From positions 1 to 64,000 of the forward strand of contig NZ_BQHO01000034.1 of NCBI RefSeq assembly GCF_021601385.1: a DNA stretch of 64,000 nt, in the 5' to 3' direction. This document shows positions 57,461-64,000 of the stretch, piece after piece. Under the pieces are notes generated by a model. It saw only the letters and a program-made list of their open reading frames with translations. It was not told the DNA's origin and made no database searches. The DNA is from Pseudomonas parasichuanensis (lineage in GTDB: Bacteria > Pseudomonadota > Gammaproteobacteria > Pseudomonadales > Pseudomonadaceae). Every line of letters begins with the position of its first letter. Positions within the stretch are counted from its first letter, which is position 1. Made by a program: the position numbers and the translations under genes.

Positions 57461-58555
57461 TCAGCGCGCGTGCAGCATCACGGCAGCGCGCACACGCTGG
57501 CGGCCAAAGCTGCTCATGCGCTGGAACTCGCCGTGGCTGACCGGCAGGTGCTGGCAGTCAAGGCGCGTGCGCAGGCGGCTGTGGTCCACATCCGGGTCGT
57601 GCAAGTACACGAACTGCTCGTCGCAGCCGGTCACCACCACCCAGTGCGGTGCCTTCAGGCGCGTAAAGCGGTAGCTGCTGATCAGCACCAGCGGTTTGAA
57701 ACCTGCCTGCAGTGCGGCACGTATGTCCAGGCCAGGGGCGACCACCTGCTCCACGCCGGTCGCCAGCAAGGCCTGGGCGAAGCCGTCCTCGACCCGTTGC
57801 ATGACCTCTTTCTTCTCGGCGCTGCGCACGCCGTCAAGAAACAGCGAGCCCGCCTGGCTGAGCACCAGATGCACCGCGAAGCCTCGCCTCCAGGCCGCCA
57901 GCGCCAAGCCCTGAGGGCTGCAGCCACCGTGCCCGGCGGTCATGAAAACGGTGGTTGCCTCACGCCACAGCTGGATCTCTTCGTCGCGGTCGGGCACCCG
58001 AGTGCCGTCAATCGCGGCCATGGCCATCATCAGGCAGGCGGCGCCACAGGTGAACTCGGTGGTCTGCGCGTAGTAAGGCACCTGCCGCGCCGGCGGCGGC
58101 GCCTCGCTCAGCACGCGTTTCTCGTAACGCAGGGCCTGGGCGTGATCCTCGTAGTAATCCTCGACCACAGCGAAACGCTGGTAGCCGTTGGCTTCGTACA
58201 AGCTGACCGCGGCCGGGTTGTCGGCGCGCACTTCCAAGCGCACCCAGGCGCAATGGCGTTCAAGCGCACGCGCCTGGACCTCGTCGAGCAAACGCTGGCC
58301 CAGGCCATGGCCACGCCAGGCAGGGGCGACCGCGATGGAATACAGGCGCGCCAGCGAAGCGCCACGATGAAACAGCAGCAATGCATAACCGGCCAGTTGC
58401 CCGCTGCGCTGCGCGACGATCAGGCAGGCGTTGGCGCGGCTGATCATCCAGTGGAAGTTGCGCGGGCTCAGGCGATCGAGGCTGAAGCACTGCTGCTCCA
58501 GGGCAGCCAGATGATCGATATCGGCCATCGATGCAAAGCGAAAATCAAAAGGCAT
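57461..58555 (-). CDS. GNAT acetyltransferase fused to C39-like peptidase
   Basis: Protein of 364 residues with two domains. The N-terminal GNAT (1-145) is RimI-like with ARLYSIAVAPAWRGHGLGQR (acetyl-CoA loop) and NPAAVSLYEANGYQRFAVVE. The C-terminal papain-like C39 peptidase (about 155-360) has the catalytic Cys in TTEFTCGAACLMMAM, then His in APHWVVVTGCD and the nearby Asp in HDPDVD. Genes with this fusion are known beside RimK-like ATP-grasp genes and were predicted from genome comparison to act in peptide or amino-acid ligation pathways. Here it is divergent from such a gene across 94 bases. Substrates unknown. Confidence 0.88.
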   Translation of the reverse strand: MPFDFRFASMADIDHLAALEQQCFSLDRLSPRNFHWMISRANACLIVAQRSGQLAGYALLLFHRGASLARLYSIAVAPAWRGHGLGQRLLDEVQARALERHCAWVRLEVRADNPAAVSLYEANGYQRFAVVEDYYEDHAQALRYEKRVLSEAPPPARQVPYYAQTTEFTCGAACLMMAMAAIDGTRVPDRDEEIQLWREATTVFMTAGHGGCSPQGLALAAWRRGFAVHLVLSQAGSLFLDGVRSAEKKEVMQRVEDGFAQALLATGVEQVVAPGLDIRAALQAGFKPLVLISSYRFTRLKAPHWVVVTGCDEQFVYLHDPDVDHSRLRTRLDCQHLPVSHGEFQRMSSFGRQRVRAAVMLHAR

Positions 58556-58649
58556 GGCAGCACCGTAATGTTTGAGTAACGAACCGGGACAGGGCGAAAA
58601 ACCCGTGATTTATTGAAGCGGCGTGTTCTTCAACAGGGATCGATCACTC

Positions 58650-60230
58650 ATGTCAGCGCTGCAAGCCAACAGGGCCGAAGTATTGGACAAATCCGAGAGC
58701 TGCACAATCCTCCTGGGCGAGGAACCACCCGGTAAACGGCGCGCCGGCAACCGCCTGCTGATCCTGGTGGAGCGCAAGGAAGACTGGGCCAGCTACCTGC
58801 CCAGCGAGAGCCTGATGCTGGCCCAGGATTACCTGGAGCACACCGATGAAGTGGCCGGCCGCACCCAGGTGATCAACCTGTGCCGCCATTACAAGTACCT
58901 GGGCCAGGGCTACTACTGCTCACTGCTGGCCGAAGCCCGCGGGCACAAGGTATTCCCCTCGGTGCGCACGATCAGCGAGCTGTCGCGCAAGGCGCTGTAC
59001 GGGGTTGGCCTGGACGACCTGGAGCGCACGCTGGAACGTGCGCTGGCCAACCATCCCTATGGCAGCACCGAGGCCTTCACCCTCACCCTGTACTTCGGCA
59101 AGACCCCCATCGAGCCGCTGCAGGCGCTGGGCCGCCAACTGTTCGAGGCCTTCCCCTGCCCCATCCTGCTGGTGGAGTTCCGCCGGGGCGAGACGTGGCA
59201 GATCGCCGGGATCAAACCCGGGGCGCTGTGCAAGCTGCGCGACGCGCAACAGCATGTCTTCGCCGACGCCCTGGACGCCTTCAACCGGCGTACTTGGCGC
59301 CAGCCGCAATCCAAGCGTGTGGCGCGCTTCGACCTGGCCATCCTGCACGACCCTGGCGAACTGTTGCCGCCCTCCAATACCCAGGCGTTGCAGCGCTTCA
59401 TCGAGGCCGGTAAGGCGCTAGGGATCGATGTGGAACTGATCGAGAAAAAGGATTACGCCCGCCTCGCCGAGTTCGATGGCTTGTTCATTCGCGAAACCAC
59501 CCGCGTGGACGACCATACCTACCGCTTTGCGAAAAAGGCAGAAAGCGAAGGGCTGGTGGTCATCGACGACCCCGCTTCGATCCTGCGCTGCACCAACAAG
59601 GTCTACCTGGCCGACCTGCTCAAACGCCGTGGCCTGGGCATGCCGGCGACCGAGATTTTGTACAAGGACCGCCCCCAGGAGCTTGAGCTGGCAGGCAAAC
59701 GCCTGGGCTTCCCGTTGGTGCTGAAGATCCCCGATGGCTGTTTCTCCAAGGGCGTGATCAAGGTGGCCGACGCGCAATCCCTGGCTGCAGCGGCCCAGGA
59801 GCTGTTCGAACATTCCGTGCTGCTGCTCGCCCAGGAGTACTGCTACACCGAGTACGACTGGCGCATCGGGGTGCTTGACGGTGAAGCCCTCTACGCCTGC
59901 CAGTACTTCATGTCCAAAGGGCATTGGCAGATCTACAACCACAAGGCGGCCGCCGCCGAGGTCAATGGCAAGTGCCGGGCCGTCCCTGTGGACCAGGTGC
60001 CCGATGACGTGGTCAAGCTCGCGGTCGACACGGCCCGGCTCATCGGCCAGGGCCTGTATGGCGTCGACCTGAAACAGGTCGGCGAGCGGGTGATGGTCAT
60101 CGAAGTCAACGACAACCCCAACCTGGATGCCGGTATCGAGGACGCGGTGTTGGGCGAGGCGCTGTACCGGCGCGTGCTGCAAGCCTTCGTGCGCCGGCTC
60201 GAACAGAAATACCGTGGCCAGGTGGGCTGA
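58650..60230 (+). CDS. RimK-family ATP-grasp ligase with RLAN domain
   Basis: Protein of 526 residues. The N-terminal part (about 30-240) is the RimK-like ATP-grasp N-terminal (RLAN) domain (LLILVERKEDWASYLPSESL, VINLCRHYKYLGQGYYCSLL). The C-terminal half is an ATP-grasp fold with IDDPASILRCTNKVYLADLL, FPLVLKIPDGCFSKGVIKV (ATP-binding Lys region), YDWRIGVLDGEALYACQYF, and the Mg-binding end VIEVNDNPNLDAGIEDAVLG. It probably ligates an amino acid or amine to a carboxylate. ATG at 58650 is used; GTG 58623 lacks a ribosome site. The divergent GNAT-C39 gene and the following CorA-like gene form its context. Confidence 0.88.
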   Translation: MSALQANRAEVLDKSESCTILLGEEPPGKRRAGNRLLILVERKEDWASYLPSESLMLAQDYLEHTDEVAGRTQVINLCRHYKYLGQGYYCSLLAEARGHKVFPSVRTISELSRKALYGVGLDDLERTLERALANHPYGSTEAFTLTLYFGKTPIEPLQALGRQLFEAFPCPILLVEFRRGETWQIAGIKPGALCKLRDAQQHVFADALDAFNRRTWRQPQSKRVARFDLAILHDPGELLPPSNTQALQRFIEAGKALGIDVELIEKKDYARLAEFDGLFIRETTRVDDHTYRFAKKAESEGLVVIDDPASILRCTNKVYLADLLKRRGLGMPATEILYKDRPQELELAGKRLGFPLVLKIPDGCFSKGVIKVADAQSLAAAAQELFEHSVLLLAQEYCYTEYDWRIGVLDGEALYACQYFMSKGHWQIYNHKAAAAEVNGKCRAVPVDQVPDDVVKLAVDTARLIGQGLYGVDLKQVGERVMVIEVNDNPNLDAGIEDAVLGEALYRRVLQAFVRRLEQKYRGQVG

Positions 60231-60233
60231 GCC

Positions 60234-61145
60234 ATGATCGAGGGCTATTGCATCGAAGCCGGTACGCTGTGCCAGGCACCTGCCGACAAGGCAAGCGTCT
60301 GGCTGAGCATCGCCCCTGACGCCCATGAGCAGTGGCTGCTCCAGCACCAGTTGGGCATCAGTGCCCAGGTGCTGGAGTCATCGCTCGACCCGGACGAAGT
60401 GGCGCGTATCGAAATCAAGCCCGACCACCTGTTCCTGATCTGGAAACGCCCGGAAAGCTTCGATGGCCGCGTGTTCAACGTGTCCTCGTTCGGCGTGGTG
60501 CTCAGCGAGCAACGCCTGGTGGTGATCAGCGCCAGCAATGCGCTGCTGGCGCGGCTGGGACAAGGTTCGAACCTGACCAGCCCGCTGGATGTGCTGATGG
60601 CGCTGCTGGCCGAGAGTGTGCATCACTACCTGGGCCATTTGCGCGTGGTCAAGCAGGTGGCCCGGGAGCTGCAGCAACACTTCACCCGCACGATGGACAG
60701 CCAGCACCTGCTGCAGATGTACAGCCTGAGCGAAAGCCTGGTCTATTACGTCAACGCCATCCACAGCAACGGCGCCGTCCTGGGCCTGCTGCGCAGCCAT
60801 GGCCGCCGCCACGGGTTCGGCCCTGGCCAGCTGGAAGCCCTGGACGACCTGATCATCGAAAACCAGCAGAGCCACCAGCAGGCCAGGATCCATGCCCAGG
60901 TCTTCACCAACCTGATCGAAGCCCGGGGCAACCTGGCCAACAACAGCATGAACCTGGCGCTGCGCAACCTCACCCTGATCAATGTGGTGTTCCTGCCCCT
61001 CAACCTGATCGCCAGTATCGGCGGCATGTCGGAGTTCAGCATGATGACCGCGGGCATGCCGTGGTGGCTGGCGTTCCCTGCGCTCATGGCCGCGATGGCC
61101 GTGCTTGGGGGCGGCATGGCCATCGCCCTGCGACGCATGGCCTGA
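60234..61145 (+). CDS. CorA-like metal transporter with GMS in place of GMN
   Basis: Protein of 303 residues with the CorA layout: an alpha/beta cytoplasmic domain (about 20-130, DHLFLIWKRPESFDGRVF), a long stalk helix (about 140-245), and two C-terminal helices (LRNLTLINVVFLPLNLIASI and WLAFPALMAAMAVLGGGMAI). The signature at the end of the first helix reads IGGMSEFSMM, with GMS instead of the near-universal GMN that forms the selectivity filter. This may alter ion selectivity; the protein could carry Zn2+ or another cation, or be a regulator. It begins three bases after the ATP-grasp stop, so they form an operon. Confidence 0.85.
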   Translation: MIEGYCIEAGTLCQAPADKASVWLSIAPDAHEQWLLQHQLGISAQVLESSLDPDEVARIEIKPDHLFLIWKRPESFDGRVFNVSSFGVVLSEQRLVVISASNALLARLGQGSNLTSPLDVLMALLAESVHHYLGHLRVVKQVARELQQHFTRTMDSQHLLQMYSLSESLVYYVNAIHSNGAVLGLLRSHGRRHGFGPGQLEALDDLIIENQQSHQQARIHAQVFTNLIEARGNLANNSMNLALRNLTLINVVFLPLNLIASIGGMSEFSMMTAGMPWWLAFPALMAAMAVLGGGMAIALRRMA

Positions 61146-61307
61146 GCCCGACCTGGCCACTGGTGTGGTATGCAAGCCGGTCGTTCAATGCGATCTTCTG
61201 TGCCCGGCACACGGCGCTTGACGGAGGCTTCGCCTTGATTACCGTAGTGAGCGCCGGGAGCATCTTCGATGCCCTGCTGACAGCGCTTGCACGAAAGGAA
61301 ACCGCAC

Positions 61308-62672
61308 ATGATCGATAGCAGCACCCCGGTCAACGAACAGCCACGCGCGGCTCGCCAGCCGATCAGCCTGGCCCAGGCCCTGCGCTTCTGGCTCAAGCTG
61401 GGTTTCATCAGCTTTGGCGGGCCCGCCGGGCAGATCGCGATCATGCACCAGGAACTGGTGGAGCGCCGGCGCTGGATCAGCGAAAAACGCTTCCTGCACG
61501 CACTGAACTACTGCATGTTGCTGCCGGGCCCCGAAGCCCAGCAGCTGGCCACCTACATCGGCTGGCTGATGCACCGCGCCTGGGGCGGCGTGATTGCCGG
61601 CGCCCTGTTCGTGCTGCCGTCGCTGTTCATCCTGATCGGCTTGTCGTGGGTTTACCTGGCCTTTGGCGAAGTGCCGGTGGTGGCCGGCATGTTCTACGGC
61701 ATCAAGCCTGCGGTGACCGCGATCGTGTTGCATGCGGCCCACCGCATTGGCTCGCGGGCGCTGAAAAATGGCTGGTTGTGGGCCATCGCTGGCGCGTCGT
61801 TCGTGGCCATTTTCGCCCTGAATGTGCCGTTCCCGCTGATCGTGCTGGTGGCCGGTATGGTCGGCTATGCGGGCGGGCGGCTGGCGCCCGGCACCTTCGT
61901 CATCGGTGGCGGCCATGGCGCCGCCCGCCAGCACTATGGGCCGGCGCTGATCGATGACGATACGCCCCCACCCGAGCATGCGCGCTTTCGCTGGCGGCAC
62001 CTTCTGCGGTTGATGATGATCGGCGCCGCGCTATGGCTGCTGCCCATGGGGCTGCTGACCCTGGCATTCGGCTGGGACGGCACCCTGACGCAAATGGGCT
62101 GGTTCTTCACCAAGGCTGCCCTGTTGACCTTCGGCGGTGCCTACGCAGTGTTGCCCTACGTGTACCAGGGCGCTGTGGGCCATTACGGCTGGCTGTCGCC
62201 CACGCAGATGATCGACGGCCTGGCATTGGGGGAAACCACCCCAGGGCCGCTGATCATGGTGGTGGCGTTCGTCGGCTTCGTCGGTGGCTACCTGCAACCG
62301 ATGTTCGGCGCCGACCATCCCTTCCTCGCCGGGGCGGTCGCGGCGAGCCTGGTCACCTGGTTCACTTTCCTGCCGTCGTTCCTGTTCATCCTTGCCGGCG
62401 GCCCGCTGGTGGAGTCGACCCACGGCGAGATGAAGTTCACGGCGCCGTTGACTGCGATCACGGCGGCCGTGGTTGGGGTGATCCTGAACCTGGCGTTGTT
62501 CTTCGGCTACCACGTGCTGTGGCCCAACGGCTTCGCCGGGGTATTCGACTGGCCTTCGGCGCTGATTGCGGCGGGCGCGGCGCTGGCATTGTTCCGCTGG
62601 CGCCGTGGGGTGATTCAAGTGTTGCTCGCCTGTGCCTTGGCGGGTTTGGCGGTACACCTGTTGCGGGGGTGA
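61308..62672 (+). CDS. chrA: Chromate transporter, long-chain (two-domain) ChrA
   Basis: Inner-membrane protein of 454 residues, CHR superfamily, bidomain form. Each half carries the family signature: FWLKLGFISFGGPAGQIAIM with LLPGPEAQQLATYIGW in the first, FFTKAALLTFGGAYAVLPYV with LALGETTPGPLIMVVAFVGF in the second. ChrA exports chromate from the cytoplasm in a proton-motive-force-linked way. ATG 61308 is chosen for AAAGGA nine bases upstream. It lies 162 bases after the CorA-like gene, and that gap shows nothing I recognise; no chrB regulator is adjacent. Confidence 0.92.
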   Translation: MIDSSTPVNEQPRAARQPISLAQALRFWLKLGFISFGGPAGQIAIMHQELVERRRWISEKRFLHALNYCMLLPGPEAQQLATYIGWLMHRAWGGVIAGALFVLPSLFILIGLSWVYLAFGEVPVVAGMFYGIKPAVTAIVLHAAHRIGSRALKNGWLWAIAGASFVAIFALNVPFPLIVLVAGMVGYAGGRLAPGTFVIGGGHGAARQHYGPALIDDDTPPPEHARFRWRHLLRLMMIGAALWLLPMGLLTLAFGWDGTLTQMGWFFTKAALLTFGGAYAVLPYVYQGAVGHYGWLSPTQMIDGLALGETTPGPLIMVVAFVGFVGGYLQPMFGADHPFLAGAVAASLVTWFTFLPSFLFILAGGPLVESTHGEMKFTAPLTAITAAVVGVILNLALFFGYHVLWPNGFAGVFDWPSALIAAGAALALFRWRRGVIQVLLACALAGLAVHLLRG

Positions 62673-62680
62673 ACGCGCAG

Positions 62681-62703
62681 GCCGGCCGACAGTGTCGGCC
62701 GGC
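62681..62703. terminator. Hairpin between convergent chrA and lipA
   Basis: Perfect 11-bp inverted repeat GCCGGCCGACA / TGTCGGCCGGC with one central base, placed between the chrA stop and the lipA stop. It can serve both convergent genes. Confidence 0.7.
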
Positions 62704-62719
62704 TCCTGCAAGACGGGGT

Positions 62720-63667
62720 CTAGCGACCCGCCTGCGCCGCCTGTTGGTCGGCATGGTAGGACGAACGCACCAGCGGCCCCGACGCCACGTTCCTGAAGCC
62801 CATCGCCACGGCCTGCTCGGCAAGCCAGGCGAAGGTATCCGGGTGCACGAAACGCTGCACCGGCAGGTGGCTGCGCGACGGTTGCAGGTACTGCCCGAGG
62901 GTGAGCATGTCGACCTGGTGCTCGCGCAGGCGCTGCATCACTTCGATTACTTCCTCATCGGTTTCGCCCAGGCCAAGCATCAGCCCGGACTTGGTCGGCA
63001 CGCCCGGCACCCGTTGCTTGAAGCGCTCCAGCAAATCCAGCGACCACTCGAAGTCCGAGCCCGGCCGGGCTGCCTTGTACAGGCGCGGCACGGTTTCCAG
63101 GTTGTGGTTGAACACATCCGGCGGCTCCTGGGCGGTGATGGCCAGGGCCACGTCCATGCGCCCCCGGTAATCGGGCACCAGGGTTTCCAGCTGGATGCCC
63201 GGCGACAGCCGGCGGATCTCGCGCAGGCAGTCGACGAAATGCTGGGCACCGCCGTCGCGCAAGTCGTCGCGGTCCACCGAGGTGATCACCACGTACTTCA
63301 GGCCCAGGTCGGCGATGGCGATGGCCAGGTTCTTCGGCTCATCGACGTCCAGCGGCCGCGGCCGGCCATGGCCGACGTCGCAGAACGGGCAACGGCGGGT
63401 GCAGATGTCGCCCATGATCATGAAGGTCGCCGTACCGCCGGCGAAGCATTCGCCCAGGTTCGGGCAGGCGGCCTCCTCGCAGACGCTGTGCAGCTTGTGC
63501 TTGCGCAGCAGGGCCTTGACCCGCGCCACCTCGGGGGAAGTGGCGATCTCTACGCGGATCCACTCGGGTTTGCGCGGGATGTCCTCGGTGGGCAGGATCT
63601 TCACCGGGATGCGCGCCACCTTCTCGGCGCCGCGCAGTTTCACCCCGGCTTGCAGGGGCTGGTTCAT
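62720..63667 (-). CDS. lipA: Lipoyl synthase
   Basis: Radical-SAM enzyme of 315 residues that inserts two sulfurs into protein-bound octanoyl groups. Both iron-sulfur sites are complete: the auxiliary cluster [12 protein letters not shown] and the radical-SAM cluster CTRRCPFC, with the final cluster-ligand Ser in VRSSYHAD near the C-terminus. ATG 63667 has AGGAG eight bases upstream; a TTG at 63685 would fall inside the gcvT end. Here lipA directly follows gcvT, not lipB, so this copy probably serves the glycine cleavage H protein. Whether a second lipA is present elsewhere in the genome cannot be seen. Confidence 0.95.
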   Translation of the reverse strand: MNQPLQAGVKLRGAEKVARIPVKILPTEDIPRKPEWIRVEIATSPEVARVKALLRKHKLHSVCEEAACPNLGECFAGGTATFMIMGDICTRRCPFCDVGHGRPRPLDVDEPKNLAIAIADLGLKYVVITSVDRDDLRDGGAQHFVDCLREIRRLSPGIQLETLVPDYRGRMDVALAITAQEPPDVFNHNLETVPRLYKAARPGSDFEWSLDLLERFKQRVPGVPTKSGLMLGLGETDEEVIEVMQRLREHQVDMLTLGQYLQPSRSHLPVQRFVHPDTFAWLAEQAVAMGFRNVASGPLVRSSYHADQQAAQAGR

Positions 63668-63681
63668 CGGCAGGCTCCTGT

Positions 63682-64000
63682 TCAACCGCGGTAGTAACGT
63701 GGGGCCACGAAGGGTGTGCGCACCACCTGCATTGGCACCAACTTGCCACGCACCTGGGCGAACACTTCGGTCTCAAGCGCGGTGTACTCGCTCTGCACAT
63801 AGCCCATCGCCAGCGGCCCGCCCAGGCTTGGGCCGAAGCCGCCGCTGGTGACCCGGCCGATCACCTCCTCCCGGGCATTGACGATCAATGCCCCTTCACG
63901 CACCGGCACCCGCTCGCGGGGCAGCAGGCCGACCCGCTTGCTGGCCACGCCTTCGCGCTGCTGGGCCAGGATGCGCGCGGCCCCCGGGAAACCACCGGCG
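63682..64000 (-). CDS. gcvT: Glycine cleavage system T protein (aminomethyltransferase), 5' end outside window
   Basis: C-terminal ~105 residues of GcvT, open through the right edge. Visible are [20 protein letters not shown], the C-terminal barrel [21 protein letters not shown], then [13 protein letters not shown] and the ending [14 protein letters not shown]. The protein transfers the aminomethyl group of lipoyl-H-protein to tetrahydrofolate. It lies 14 bases upstream of lipA on the same strand, so the two genes form an operon. Confidence 0.92.
   Translation of the reverse strand, partial: AGGFPGAARILAQQREGVASKRVGLLPRERVPVREGALIVNAREEVIGRVTSGGFGPSLGGPLAMGYVQSEYTALETEVFAQVRGKLVPMQVVRTPFVAPRYYRG

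Noticed and set aside
61146-61307. Possible short leader frame before chrA
   Set aside because: No ribosome site and no conserved-looking features; the gap is short and unremarkable.

Overview
The window looks like a chromosomal contig of a Pseudomonas, most likely of the P. putida group. Codon use is GC-rich with strong G/C third-position bias. The catabolic and transport genes are of Pseudomonas type, small Pseudomonas-restricted families (DUF1652 type, DUF6555 type) are present, and REP-like palindromes with the arms TGTAGGAGCGGCC or TGTGGGAGCCGGC recur between genes. No rRNA, tRNA, insertion sequence or CRISPR array was seen. The first ~55 bases are not genomic: they read as an Illumina P5/Nextera adapter with index, so the window begins at an untrimmed contig end that cuts a response-regulator gene.

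Left part (0.06-23.7 kb): a two-component system (FixJ-type regulator and PAS kinase) diverges from an acyl-CoA synthetase and an acyl-CoA dehydrogenase. Next come an orphan FecR-like anti-sigma regulator, a Na+/H+ antiporter-family carrier, a dCache chemoreceptor, a membrane-anchored subtilisin-like protease with an unusual N-terminal domain, a betaine-type ABC binding protein and permease without an ATPase, a LysR regulator, an AEC carrier, two small secreted proteins (SleB-type hydrolase, CAP domain), a LysE exporter with an alpha/beta hydrolase, a GNAT enzyme, small conserved proteins and an AlkA-type glycosylase.

Middle (23.8-45.5 kb): a czcCBA heavy-metal efflux operon whose czcA carries an in-frame amber codon. 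Then a quinate/shikimate catabolic cluster (aroQ, quinate/shikimate dehydrogenase, TetR regulator, quiC, MFS carrier) that would convert quinate or shikimate to protocatechuate, followed by a polyamine-type aminotransferase and permease pair. A small lower-GC patch holds an acyl carrier protein and an unknown partner. After it lies a two-gene RND pump divergent from soxR, with a textbook SoxR/MerR promoter (19-bp spacer) between them.

Right part (45.5-64 kb): the most unusual locus is a lower-GC four-gene operon at 45,991-54,412. It encodes a CHAT protease fused to a degenerate SIR2-like domain, a membrane-anchored nSTAND1-type ATPase with a WD40-like propeller, a serine alpha/beta hydrolase and a second caspase-fold (C25/CHAT-like) protease. 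Three of the four genes are joined by ATGA overlaps or a short gap with a strong ribosome site. This looks like a sensor-plus-protease conflict (defence or regulated death) system that I cannot match to a named system. It is followed by an opposing SMI1/KNR4-type gene, kup, a GNAT-C39 peptidase gene divergent from a RimK-like ATP-grasp gene with a CorA-like gene, chrA, and lipA downstream of gcvT, which is cut by the right edge.
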